From positions 7,453,501 to 7,517,500 of the forward strand of contig NZ_JAUSYN010000002.1 in the NCBI RefSeq assembly GCF_030816915.1: a stretch of 64,000 bases of DNA, in the 5' to 3' direction. A program made the position numbers and the translations under genes. This document shows positions 9,250-17,770 of the stretch, one piece after another. The notes beneath the pieces were generated by a model, which searched no databases, was not told where the DNA came from, and saw only the letters and a program-made list of their open reading frames with translations. Source of the stretch: Streptomyces sp. B3I8 (GTDB lineage: Bacteria > Actinomycetota > Actinomycetes > Streptomycetales > Streptomycetaceae). Position 1 is the stretch's first letter, and each line of letters begins with the position of its first letter.

Positions 9250-9867
9250 GTTCGGTGTCCTCCGGACCGCTCGGTTCCTGACTGTCGCGTGTCGCTGTTC
9301 CGCTCCGGCGCGTCCGCCGGGGGAGGGACCCGATCAGACTCGTCCTCTGAGACGTCTCGACATCCGGCAGGGTTGCCTGTCCTCTTCCGGCGCGCGGGGA
9401 GCGGGGGCGCGGGCCGTCCGGCTCCGGCGGTGGGCGAACGGTGCCGGCACCTTTCCGGGTGAGCGAACGTGAGGCCGTACCCGGGTGATCCACCGGACGA
9501 GCAGCGGATGCGGCCGAGGTGAGCCGGGGGGAGGGAGCGCTGCCCACCTCGAGCGGCTGCCGGCCGGCACCGCGGCCCGGACTCCTCCCTGTCCACGGCG
9601 CGGTCACGGTGTGCCGCTCAGCGCGGGACATGCCCTGGACGTGCCGCTCAGCGCCGGACTTTCCCTGAACCGGCGACAACCGCACGCGCAGCGGCCCCCT
9701 CCGGCGGCCCACGCCCGCCTTGGCCGCCGCGCCTTCGACGGCGACGGGACACCACAGCCCGCGCTCCCCGCGTCCTGGTCTGAACGCCCCGCCACCGGCG
9801 GGGCGTCAACGGGGCCGTATGCTGCGCCAGTCCGTGAACCGCCCGCTGAAAGGGAGACCGCCCCGCC
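9250..9867. other. Intergenic region, about 0.6 kb
   Basis: Lies between divergent genes. No recognisable domain, RNA or strong promoter was identified; the open frames are overlapping GC shadows. A short imperfect duplication, GTGCCGCTCAGCGC(G/C)GGAC, occurs twice near 9610-9660. Confidence 0.5.
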
Positions 9868-10053
9868 GTGTTCCAGCAGACCCCCGTCTACGATCGCCTC
9901 GTCGCCGAACGCGGCGACATCCCCGTCCAGGTCCGCGGTGAAGCCGACCGGATACACCGCGACCTGGCCCAGGTACTGCGCCCGGCATCCACCGCCCAGC
10001 CGAGCGCGCCGCAGAACATCTTCGCGCCGAAGGTCCCTCCCGCCGCCCTGTAG
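9868..10053 (+). CDS. Small conserved Streptomyces protein of unknown function
   Basis: A 61-residue hydrophilic protein starting MFQQTPVYDRLVAERGDIP. The GTG start is preceded by AAAGGGAGA at a slightly long spacing. Composition and codon bias look coding, and similar short proteins with an N-terminal MFQ-TPVY pattern are common in Streptomyces as far as I recall. A helical middle part (VRGEADRIHRDLAQVL) is followed by a low-complexity tail. No function is suggested. Confidence 0.55.
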   Translation: MFQQTPVYDRLVAERGDIPVQVRGEADRIHRDLAQVLRPASTAQPSAPQNIFAPKVPPAAL

Positions 10054-10467
10054 GGATGCGGGCCCCACAGACCCGGCCGTGGCGTGACCCCCGCACGATG
10101 AGCGTCGTCGCCCGGGGGACACCGCTCCCTTTCTGTCGCGCAGTGACGGTGCCCGGCCGAGTGCCGCGTCGGCCCACGACCGGCGCGGACAGGCAGACAG
10201 GCCCCGGACGTGCCGCGTCACTCACAGTGTCCCGCCGTGGCAGCCCCCGCCCGTCGGACAGAAGCCCCCGGGAAGGGCGGACCAAACCAGGAGACCGTCG
10301 ACGCTCGCCGGATCGTGGGCCCAACCGGAGGAACGGCGGCACCACCATGACCTCACCCCACCCGCGAAGGCGCCCCCGGCGGCGCGGCGAGAGCCCCCGC
10401 GGGCCCGCGACGGACCGCAGGCAGTCCGCGACACTCTGCCGCCCGCGTCCGACTCCGAGGCAGTGGG
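10054..10467. other. Intergenic region downstream of the ABC importer operon
   Basis: About 0.4 kb without a credible gene. It separates the small protein at 9868 from the convergent ABC importer operon. No clear terminator hairpin was identified by eye. Confidence 0.45.
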
Positions 10468-12009
10468 TCAGCCGCCCAGCGCGCTGCCCGTCGCCAGCGC
10501 CACCGTCACCGGATGTGTCGGTGAGCTGAACAACCGGGCGGTGGGGCCCGACTCCACCACGTGCCCCTCGGACATCACGATCACCGCGTTCGTCCGGTCG
10601 GCGACGAGGCGCAGGTCGTGGCTGACCAGGACCAGGGACAGGCCGCGACGGTCGCGGAGGTCAGTCAGCAGGTCCATGACGGCGACAGCGGTGTCCGCGT
10701 CGAGCGCGGAGGTGACTTCGTCGCAGAACAGCACGTCGGGGTCGGCCGCCAACGCACGGGCGATGGAGACGCGTTGGCGCTGTCCGCCGGACAGTTCGTG
10801 GGGGTAGCGGTCGGCTGACGCGGCGGGCAGACCGACCTGCTCGAGGAGTTCCAGGACACGGGTGGACGCCTCGGCGCGGCCGGTCCGGCGGTGCAGGAGG
10901 AGAGGGCGGAGCAGTGTGGCGCCGACGGTGCGGCTGGGGTTGAGGGTGCCGAGCGGGTCCTGCGGCACGAGTTGGAGGCGGCGGCGTTGCTCGCGGGAGC
11001 GGCGATGCGCGGCGGGGGCGAGGCCGGCACCGTCGAGGCTGACGCTGCCGCCAGTGGGACGGTGCAGGCCGACGAGGGTGCGCAGCAGGGTCGTCTTGCC
11101 GGAGCCTGAGGCGCCGACGATGCCCAGGCTGTTTCCGGGGGCGAGGGCGATGTCGATGCCGTGGAGCACGGGGACGCGTCGGCCGCGGTGGGTGTGGGCG
11201 GCATGCAGGCCGGACGCCGTGAGCATGGGCGGGCTGTCGGACGGGGGGCGGGCGGGTTCGTTCCCAGGGCGGGGGCCGGGCGGGGTCGCCCCGGGGCGTG
11301 GGCCGCCCAGGCGCACGACGTCGTCGGCGAGGCGGGCGACCAGGTCGGTGTCGTGGCAGGACAGGGCGATGGCGATCCGATGGTTCTCGGCGAGGTGCCG
11401 CAGGAGCTCTGCCATCTCGTCGCGCAGCGCCGGGTCGAGTCCGGCCGTGGGCTCGTCGAGGAGGAGGACGGCGGGTCGGCGTGCCAGGGCCCGGGCGAGT
11501 GCGACCCGGCGCTGCTGGCCGCCCGACAGTTCGCCGATACGGCGGTCCGGCAGGCCGCCGTCGACGGACAGCCGCACCTCGTTGAGCTGTGCCCGGAGGG
11601 CTTCGCGGCTCGGGGCCGCGGTGACTTCGGCGAGCAGGCGGCGCACGCTCATGCGCGGGTTGAGACCGGAGCCGGGGTCCTGGCCGACGTAGGCGAGGCG
11701 GTGTCGGCGCAGGGCGCGCAAGGCGGGGGCGGGCAGGGTGAGAGGGGCCTGGCCGAGGACGGTGACGGTGCCGGTGGTCCGGTCGGTGTCCGGGGGCAGG
11801 GTGCCCGTCACGGCTCGCAGCAGGGTGGTCTTGCCGCTGCCGGAGGGGCCGACGACGGCGGTGACGCGGCCCGGGGCCAGTTCCAGGTCGGCCCGGTCCA
11901 GCAGGATCCGGCCGCTGCGGGCGGCGACGGTCAGGCCCGAGACCTGGACCGCCGCGTTCTCCCCGTCCGCTGCCGGGCTGTCGGGGTACCAGTCGGGCAT
12001 GTGGTTCAC
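10468..12009 (-). CDS. ABC importer ATPase, two fused nucleotide-binding domains (Dpp/Opp type)
   Basis: A 513-residue cytoplasmic protein that energises uptake through the two permeases encoded just upstream. It carries two complete NBDs in tandem: Walker A GPSGSGKTTLL with signature LSGGQQRR and Walker B LLLDEPT in the first; GASGSGKTTLL, LSGGQRQR and LFCDEVTSALD in the second. Family members are usually two separate genes (DppD/DppF), so this is a fused form. The GTG start overlaps the permease TGA as GTGA, indicating translational coupling; the ATG three codons later is an alternative. It is the last gene of the iron-box-controlled leftward operon. Confidence 0.9.
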   Translation of the reverse strand: MNHMPDWYPDSPAADGENAAVQVSGLTVAARSGRILLDRADLELAPGRVTAVVGPSGSGKTTLLRAVTGTLPPDTDRTTGTVTVLGQAPLTLPAPALRALRRHRLAYVGQDPGSGLNPRMSVRRLLAEVTAAPSREALRAQLNEVRLSVDGGLPDRRIGELSGGQQRRVALARALARRPAVLLLDEPTAGLDPALRDEMAELLRHLAENHRIAIALSCHDTDLVARLADDVVRLGGPRPGATPPGPRPGNEPARPPSDSPPMLTASGLHAAHTHRGRRVPVLHGIDIALAPGNSLGIVGASGSGKTTLLRTLVGLHRPTGGSVSLDGAGLAPAAHRRSREQRRRLQLVPQDPLGTLNPSRTVGATLLRPLLLHRRTGRAEASTRVLELLEQVGLPAASADRYPHELSGGQRQRVSIARALAADPDVLFCDEVTSALDADTAVAVMDLLTDLRDRRGLSLVLVSHDLRLVADRTNAVIVMSEGHVVESGPTARLFSSPTHPVTVALATGSALGG

Positions 12010-12866
12010 AGTGCGGGTACCGCCTTCCGGCCGGCTACGGGGATCAGGGCGGCTGCCGCCAGGTTGACGCTCATGGCGAGCAGGCCGATGGCGATGCTGG
12101 GGGCGAGGACGGCCCAGGGGTTGAGGAGGATGCCCGCGGAATTCTCGCGGATCATCAACGCCCAGTCGGCGGCGGGCGGTTGGGGACCGATCTGGAGGAA
12201 TCCGGCGGTGGCCACGAGGTAGACGGCAGCCACGAAGCGCAGTCCGAACAGCGCGAGCAGCGTCGCCCGCAGGTTGGGCAGCACCTCGCGTACGACGAGG
12301 TGCCCGAGCCGTTCGCCGCCGACGGCCGCTGCCTCGACGTATCCGGAGGCCGCCACGGGTGCGGCTGCGCCGGCGACCAGGCGCACCGCGTACGGCACGC
12401 CGAGGACGACCGCTGCCGTGACGACCGCGAGCCGTCCGCCGTCCGGCCAGGACAGGGTGACGAGGAGGATGCCGAGGACGGCGGGCAGCAGCATCAGGAC
12501 ATCCGCGGTGCGTTCGACGATCCGTCCGACGGCCGGGCGCAGGGCGCTGACCGCGCCGAGCACGGCGGCCACGGCCGTGACCAGGACGGCGACCAGGAGA
12601 GAGGTCACGACGAGTTCGCGCCCTCCGGCCAGCACCCGGCTGAGCACGTCCCGGCCCAGCTGGTCGCCGCCGAAGGGGGCGTCGCCGCCGGGTTCGGCGT
12701 AGGGGGCGGTGACGGGGACGTCGATCGCGTGCGGGACGAGCCACGGCCCGGCCAGGGTGAGGGCGATGAGCAGCAGGGCCGGGAGCACCCGCAGTGCCGG
12801 TCGGCGGCGCCCGGGGAGACGGCGCGCGGGAGGGACGGGATGTGCGGTGGATGTGGGTACGGTCAT
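12006..12866 (-). CDS. ABC importer permease, DppC/OppC type
   Basis: A 286-residue inner-membrane permease. After a short cytoplasmic N-terminus and one helix comes the periplasmic motif GGDQLGRDVLSRVLAG, characteristic of the DppC/OppC/NikC subunit. The core has about five further helices. The EAA-like cytoplasmic loop that contacts the ATPase is in EAAAVGGERLGHLVVREVLPN. The start ATG overlaps the TGA of the other permease (ATGA), and its own TGA overlaps the ATPase GTG, so subunit synthesis is stoichiometrically coupled. Confidence 0.9.
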   Translation of the reverse strand: MTVPTSTAHPVPPARRLPGRRRPALRVLPALLLIALTLAGPWLVPHAIDVPVTAPYAEPGGDAPFGGDQLGRDVLSRVLAGGRELVVTSLLVAVLVTAVAAVLGAVSALRPAVGRIVERTADVLMLLPAVLGILLVTLSWPDGGRLAVVTAAVVLGVPYAVRLVAGAAAPVAASGYVEAAAVGGERLGHLVVREVLPNLRATLLALFGLRFVAAVYLVATAGFLQIGPQPPAADWALMIRENSAGILLNPWAVLAPSIAIGLLAMSVNLAAAALIPVAGRKAVPAL

Positions 12867-13876
12867 GTCCGGCCTCCCGAGGCCCAGGCGCGTACGAGGT
12901 CGGCGAGCAGCAGGACGCCGGTGATGACGGCTCCGGTCACGGCGACGACGCCGGCGACGAGCGGGCTGTCCCGGTCGGTGACGGCTCCGGCGAGGACCGA
13001 GCCGATGCCGGGGTAGTTGAAGATGGTCTCCACGACGACCGCGCCGCCCAGCAGCATGCCCGTGGAGGTGGCGATCCCGGCCGTGATGGTCGGCAGCGCG
13101 CCGGGCAGCAGATGGTGGGTGAAGATCCGGTGCCGGGGCAGCCCGTCGAGGACGGCGGTCTCGATGTGCGGCGCTGTGGACTCGTCGGCGAGCGCGGCCC
13201 GCACGATCCGGACGTTCCAGCCGATCTGCGGGATCGCCAGCGCGAGCACGGGCAGGACGAGCATCTTCCAGGAGGCGGGCGAGCCGTCGGCGTCGGTGAG
13301 AGTGACGGCGGGCAGCCAGTCGGTCCACAGGGCGAAGACCAGCATCAGGGCCACCGCGACGACGAACTCGGGCAGCGCCAGCACACCGGTGGCGCTCGCG
13401 GACACGGCCCGGTCGACCTTCCCGCCGGGCTCGGCCGCTGCCCAGCAGCCGAGGGTGACGGAGGCGACCAGGGTCACCAGGAGCGCGAGCCCGCCGAGCA
13501 GCAGGGTGTTGGGGAAGGGACGGGCGAGCAGATCGGTGACCGCCTCGCCGTGCGCCGAGGTGCCGAGATCGCCGGTCGGCAGGCCGGTCATCCACTCCCG
13601 AAAGCGCTCCGGCACCGGCCGGTCCAGGCCGAGCAGATGACGCCGCTCGGCGAGGTCGGCCGCGCTCTCTCCGCGTTCGGAGGTGGCGGTGGCCGCGTCG
13701 CCAGGCAGCAGCTCCACGGCGGCGAAGACGAACGCGAGCAGTACGGCGAGCAGCAGGGCCCGGCGCGCGAGCACCGCGGTCACGCGCAGGAGGAGACGTA
13801 CGACGGCCGGGGCCGGCCGGGGCTCGTCGCCCCGGCCCGGCCCGCGTCGCACGGCCCCGATCAGCGAGCCAGCCAT
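12863..13876 (-). CDS. ABC importer permease, DppB/OppB type
   Basis: A 337-residue inner-membrane permease of the DppB/OppB/NikB branch. The N-terminal helix is followed by a long periplasmic segment with LGLDRPVPERFREWM and GDLGTSAHGEAV, typical of this subunit. The EAA-like loop is IETAVLDGLPRHRIFTHHLLPGA. The C-terminal GGAVVVETIFNYPGIGSVL is also diagnostic. The start overlaps the end of the binding-protein gene by 16 bp. It pairs with the DppC-type permease to form the membrane channel. Confidence 0.9.
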   Translation of the reverse strand: MAGSLIGAVRRGPGRGDEPRPAPAVVRLLLRVTAVLARRALLLAVLLAFVFAAVELLPGDAATATSERGESAADLAERRHLLGLDRPVPERFREWMTGLPTGDLGTSAHGEAVTDLLARPFPNTLLLGGLALLVTLVASVTLGCWAAAEPGGKVDRAVSASATGVLALPEFVVAVALMLVFALWTDWLPAVTLTDADGSPASWKMLVLPVLALAIPQIGWNVRIVRAALADESTAPHIETAVLDGLPRHRIFTHHLLPGALPTITAGIATSTGMLLGGAVVVETIFNYPGIGSVLAGAVTDRDSPLVAGVVAVTGAVITGVLLLADLVRAWASGGRT

Positions 13877-15414
13877 GCCGTCTCGAGCTGGACGCGTCCG
13901 TAACCGGGAAGGGCCGGCAGGTCCCGCACCGGCGCGGCGGCGAGGTCGATGCCGTCGGCCATGCCCCACAGCAGGTAGCCGGACTCGTCGTACTCGAACT
14001 GCTGGATCTCGTGCAGCAGCTCGGCGCGCTCCGCGGCGTCCTCGGTCGCCATCGCCTTCTCGTACGCGGCGTCGAACTTCTTGTTCCTCCAACCGGCCTC
14101 GTTCTGGCCGGAGTCGGACACCATGGTCTTGCTGGCGAAGAACACCACCGAGTCGTTCGTGCCCCAGTACGTGGTGTACAGGTCGCCCTTGAGCCAGGTC
14201 TTTCCCCAGAACGTGGCCGACTCCTGCTTGACCACCTCGACCTTCACCCCGGCCTCGCGGACCTGGGAGGCGAACAGGGTGGCCGCCTCGGCGAGGCCGG
14301 CGATGTCCTCGGTGGTCAGCAGCCTGTACGTCTTCGACAGGTCGAAATCGGCCTCCTTCAGCAGCGATCTGGCCTTGGCCAGATCCCGCTTGCGCTGCGG
14401 GATGTCCTTGGCGTAGGCGGGGTCGCCGGTGCCCAGGATGTCGTTGGCGACCGTGCCGTACCCGGACAGCACCTGCTTGACCATGGCCTCGCGGTCCACC
14501 GCCAGCCGCAGCGCCTCGCGCACCCTCGCGTCCGCGAACGGTCCCTCGGCGGTGCGCATGACGATGGGCATCGCCATGTCGTTGGGGCGGCGCACGATCT
14601 GGACGTCCCGGCGCTTCTCGGCCGTACGCGCCGCCACCGCCCCGACGTTGGAGGCGACGTCGATCTGGCCGGCGAGCAGCGCGTTGGCCATCGCCTGCGG
14701 GCTCTCGAAGATCTTGATCTCGATGGCGTCGAGGATGGCTTCACCGCCGTACCAGTCCTTGTTGCGGACCAGTCTGGCGTTGCCGGCGCGGAACCACTCC
14801 AGCTCGAACGGGCCGGTGCCGGGCGCCTTGCCCAGGTCGGAGTCCTTGGTGTCCTTCTTGAGGACGAACGTCGTCAGGCGGGTGAGCAGGGGCAGTTCGG
14901 CGTTGGCGTAGTCGGAGACCAGGACGACGGTGTCGTCGCCCTCGGCCTTGATGTTCGCGGGCTTGATGCCGGGCAGCCGGGAGGCGCCCGAGGGGGTGTT
15001 GCGCAGCCGCTTCAACGACCAGACGACGTCCTCGGCGGTGACCGGCGTGCCGTCATGGAACTTCGCCCCCTTGGCGAGAGTGAAGCGCCAGGTCCTGAGG
15101 TCGTCCGACGCCTTCCAGGAAGCGGCGAGGCGGGGGAGGGTGTTGGGCCTGGCGCCAGGGACGGTGAGCGTGTCGTACACCAGCGAGATGATCAGGTAGT
15201 CGCTCTCGTTGGCCTGGGTGCCGTGCGGGTCACGGGTGATGGCCGAGGCGCGGCCCAGCGCGCCGACCCGGAGAGTGCCCCCGGGCCGCGGCTTCTCGCT
15301 CGTCTTCGATGGCGACTTGGAGGAGGTCTCGTCGCCGCCGCCGCAGGCGGCGAGGAGTGCGGCCGCGCCCATCCCGCCGCCGGCCCACAGCACTTGACGC
15401 CTGTTCCAGTTCAC
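13861..15414 (-). CDS. Extracellular solute-binding lipoprotein, family 5 (peptide/nickel/opine-metallophore type)
   Basis: A 517-residue lipoprotein with a twin-arginine-like signal (NRRQVLWAGGGMGAAALLAAC); the lipobox is LLAAC with Cys24. It is anchored outside the membrane and hands substrate to the permeases. The mature part has the SBP_bac_5 signature HDGTPVTAEDVVWSLKRL. The GTG at 15414 is chosen because GAGGG sits 5 bases ahead; the longer frame from 15435 has no ribosome binding site and nearly touches the iron box at 15450. Family-5 proteins carry oligopeptides, nickel chelates and opine metallophores. Iron-box control and divergence from a diaminopropionate cassette suggest uptake of a metal chelate. 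Confidence 0.88.
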   Translation of the reverse strand: MNWNRRQVLWAGGGMGAAALLAACGGGDETSSKSPSKTSEKPRPGGTLRVGALGRASAITRDPHGTQANESDYLIISLVYDTLTVPGARPNTLPRLAASWKASDDLRTWRFTLAKGAKFHDGTPVTAEDVVWSLKRLRNTPSGASRLPGIKPANIKAEGDDTVVLVSDYANAELPLLTRLTTFVLKKDTKDSDLGKAPGTGPFELEWFRAGNARLVRNKDWYGGEAILDAIEIKIFESPQAMANALLAGQIDVASNVGAVAARTAEKRRDVQIVRRPNDMAMPIVMRTAEGPFADARVREALRLAVDREAMVKQVLSGYGTVANDILGTGDPAYAKDIPQRKRDLAKARSLLKEADFDLSKTYRLLTTEDIAGLAEAATLFASQVREAGVKVEVVKQESATFWGKTWLKGDLYTTYWGTNDSVVFFASKTMVSDSGQNEAGWRNKKFDAAYEKAMATEDAAERAELLHEIQQFEYDESGYLLWGMADGIDLAAAPVRDLPALPGYGRVQLETAWLAR

Positions 15415-15449
15415 GTACGCCCTCGTTCCCGTCACATGAGGAAGATTAC

Positions 15450-15468
15450 TTAGGTGTGCCTACCCTAA
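15450..15468. promoter_or_regulatory. Iron box (DmdR/IdeR-type operator), importer side
   Basis: TTAGGTGTGCCTACCCTAA matches 15 of 19 positions of the actinobacterial iron-box consensus TTAGGTTAGGCTAACCTAA. It is 36 bp upstream of the binding-protein start. The expected effect is repression by Fe-loaded DmdR1 and induction in iron starvation. Confidence 0.8.
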
Positions 15469-15591
15469 GAAGATCCCGTGTGCAAGCTGTGCGGGCCATT
15501 TCGCGCCTCTGCCGGGGCGGTAAACCCGCACAGGGGGGCGCATGGCAGCGCGAGGGGCGTGATGCGGGCCTCGCGACGACATGAGGTCTAG

Positions 15592-15610
15592 TAAGGGTTG
15601 CCTTACCTAA
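15592..15610. promoter_or_regulatory. Iron box (DmdR/IdeR-type operator), biosynthesis side
   Basis: TAAGGGTTGCCTTACCTAA matches about 14 of 19 iron-box positions, including the conserved CCTAA right arm. It lies 104 bp upstream of the 2OG oxygenase ATG. With the box at 15450 it puts both divergent units under iron control. Confidence 0.75.
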
Positions 15611-15713
15611 ATTCCGCTGATACGTTCTCGGCCGCCGAGGCACAGCAAGCCGACAGGAACGCGTTCCCGCCGCAATTCCCCCTCACCCGCACCCTGGAAC
15701 GGATGACTCCGCC

Positions 15714-16703
15714 ATGCCCACGAGAGCCGCATCCTTACGGCAGCTCGACCCGCACACCGTTGACGAGCTGACCGACACAGCCCAGAAGATCCTCGCCCAC
15801 TTCGGCAGTTCGGCGGCCCGGCCCGAACTGCTCCGCCGCGTCGCGGCGTCCGCCGCCCGCCTCGGCGAGGCGATCCGCCACCACTGCCGCCCGGTCGACA
15901 CCGACGACGGCCTGTTCGTCCTGCGAGGCCTGCCCGTCGACGACGGCGGCACCGGCCCCACACCTTCCAGTTGGGCCACCGCGGGCGACAGCGCGGCCGA
16001 ATGGGACGTGATCCTGCTGCTGCTGGCCACCGCGATGGGCCATCCGATCGCCTGGGAGGGGCAGCAGGAGGGCCGGTTCGTGCACAACATCGTTCCCTCG
16101 CCCGGCCACGAGGACGAGCAGACCGGCGCGAGCAGCACCGTGCTGCTCAGCCCGCACACCGAGGACGCCTTCCACCCCGGCCGCGCCCACCTGCTGCTGC
16201 TCGCCTGCATGCGCAACCACGACGCCGTCGCCACTACCGCCGCCAGCGTCCGCAAGGTCCGCCTCGACGCGGACGACGTGGCGCTGCTCTCCCGCCCGGT
16301 GCTGCCGATCCTCCCCGACGACGCCTATGCCGAGGCGCAGTCGTTCGCGGAAGCGCCGCCGAAGGTCCGCGTCCTGTGGCAGACCGAGTCCGGACCGACC
16401 CTTCGCTACGACCCCGCCTACACCCCGCTGGACGAGGCGCCCGCCGACTACCGCGCCGCCTACGACCGGCTGACCGCCGAGCTGGAACGCGTGTCCGTCG
16501 CTGTCGCGCTGGAGCCCGGTGACGTCCTGGTCGTCGACAACGACCAGGTAGTGCACGGTCGGGTGCCGTTCAAGGCCCGCTACGACGGCACCGACCGCTG
16601 GCTCAAGCGTGCCTCGGTGCGCGTGCCCGGCCGCCGCAGCCGCCCGCTGTCCGAGGCGGACGAACACGGCTATGGCCAGGCCGCGCTCGTGGCCCACCTC
16701 TGA
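15714..16703 (+). CDS. Fe(II)/2-oxoglutarate oxygenase, clavaminate synthase / VioC-like
   Basis: A 329-residue non-haem iron oxygenase that would hydroxylate or desaturate an amino-acid-like substrate. The iron triad is visible: H148 and E150 in SPHTEDAF (the HxE variant of VioC and clavaminate synthase rather than TauD HxD) and H281 in QVVHGRVPF. R299 in RWLKRA is placed to bind 2-oxoglutarate. It is first in the iron-regulated rightward operon, followed 32 bp later by the SbnB-like gene. Codon 8 is TTA (15735-15737), so translation should depend on the bldA tRNA. The substrate is probably a diaminopropionate- or arginine-like residue; this is inference. Confidence 0.85.
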   Translation: MPTRAASLRQLDPHTVDELTDTAQKILAHFGSSAARPELLRRVAASAARLGEAIRHHCRPVDTDDGLFVLRGLPVDDGGTGPTPSSWATAGDSAAEWDVILLLLATAMGHPIAWEGQQEGRFVHNIVPSPGHEDEQTGASSTVLLSPHTEDAFHPGRAHLLLLACMRNHDAVATTAASVRKVRLDADDVALLSRPVLPILPDDAYAEAQSFAEAPPKVRVLWQTESGPTLRYDPAYTPLDEAPADYRAAYDRLTAELERVSVAVALEPGDVLVVDNDQVVHGRVPFKARYDGTDRWLKRASVRVPGRRSRPLSEADEHGYGQAALVAHL

Positions 16704-16735
16704 TCCCGTCATCCCCTCGTACGAAGGGACCAGCC

Positions 16736-17770
16736 GTGACCGACACCCACCCCGCACGCACGGACGACAACCCGCCCGGCACATCCGCGGACGACAAGAC
16801 CCTGCGCATCCTCAGCACCAGCGACGTCGTGGGCCTCGACATCTCCCTCGCCGAGGTGGTCGAGGTGGTGGAGCAGGCGTACCGCACCTTGGCCGACGGC
16901 AAGTCGGCCAACCCGCGCAAACTCACCGTGAAGCCCGACGACGGCCGCTCCGTCTCGTACGCCATGCTCGGCCGGGACGGCGTCCGCGAGGCCGTCGCGA
17001 TCAAGACCTCGTACAAGCACGGCCTCGACAAGGGCCGTGACGAGCAGCACTACTACACGACTCTCACCCTCTACGACGACGTCACCGGCCTGCCGGTCGC
17101 GATGATGGACTGCGGCCGCATCGGCTCGCTGCGCACGCCGGCCGTCTCGGCTCTGCTCGCCCGCGAGCTGGCGGTGCCCGGCAGCAGCAGCGCGCTGGTC
17201 ATCGGCACCGGCACCCAGGGCCGGCTGGCCCTGCCGTTCCTGCTCACCACCCTGCCGGACCTCGACCGGCTCATGGTCCACGGCACCCACCCCGACGGCC
17301 TCGCCGCGGTCCGCGCACAGCTGGACCACCACTTCCCCGGACGGGAGGTGGAGGTCGTCGACGACGTCCGGGCCGCCGCGGCCGGCGCCGACGTCGTGGT
17401 CGCCGCCGCCGGACAGCACACACCCGCCGCGGTCGAGGCGGCCGACCTGAGGCCGGGCGCCCTGTCCATCCTGGTCGGCCACGGCATCGCCCCCTCCACC
17501 CTGCTCAGGGCGGACCGGGTGATCGCCACCAGCGAGGCGCAGATGAAGGTCACCGGCACCGACATGGCCGACGCCGACGGCAACTTCCCGCCCGTGGACG
17601 CGGAGTTCCCGGAGGTCGTGGCGGGCCGTGCCGAGGGCCGGCGCTCGGCGGACGAGCGGATCTTCGCCTACAACAGCGGCCTCGTCGTCACCGACATCGC
17701 GCTCGGCCACCGGTTCGCGCAGCTCGCCGTTGAACAGGGCCTGGGAACGAGGGTGCCGCTGTGGCAGTGA
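16736..17770 (+). CDS. sbnB: SbnB-like dehydrogenase (ornithine cyclodeaminase family), diaminopropionate formation
   Basis: A 344-residue NAD-dependent enzyme of the ornithine cyclodeaminase/mu-crystallin family. In siderophore loci, SbnB oxidatively cleaves N-(1-amino-1-carboxy-2-ethyl)-glutamate to L-2,3-diaminopropionate plus 2-oxoglutarate. Visible features are a family core around DCGRIGSLRTPAVSALLAR and the nucleotide loop VIGTGTQGRLAL. The SbnB assignment rests chiefly on the SbnA-like gene three positions on. The GTG start has GAAGGGA upstream. It overlaps the decarboxylase gene by 10 bp. A plain ornithine cyclodeaminase is the alternative. Confidence 0.82.
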   Translation: MTDTHPARTDDNPPGTSADDKTLRILSTSDVVGLDISLAEVVEVVEQAYRTLADGKSANPRKLTVKPDDGRSVSYAMLGRDGVREAVAIKTSYKHGLDKGRDEQHYYTTLTLYDDVTGLPVAMMDCGRIGSLRTPAVSALLARELAVPGSSSALVIGTGTQGRLALPFLLTTLPDLDRLMVHGTHPDGLAAVRAQLDHHFPGREVEVVDDVRAAAAGADVVVAAAGQHTPAAVEAADLRPGALSILVGHGIAPSTLLRADRVIATSEAQMKVTGTDMADADGNFPPVDAEFPEVVAGRAEGRRSADERIFAYNSGLVVTDIALGHRFAQLAVEQGLGTRVPLWQ

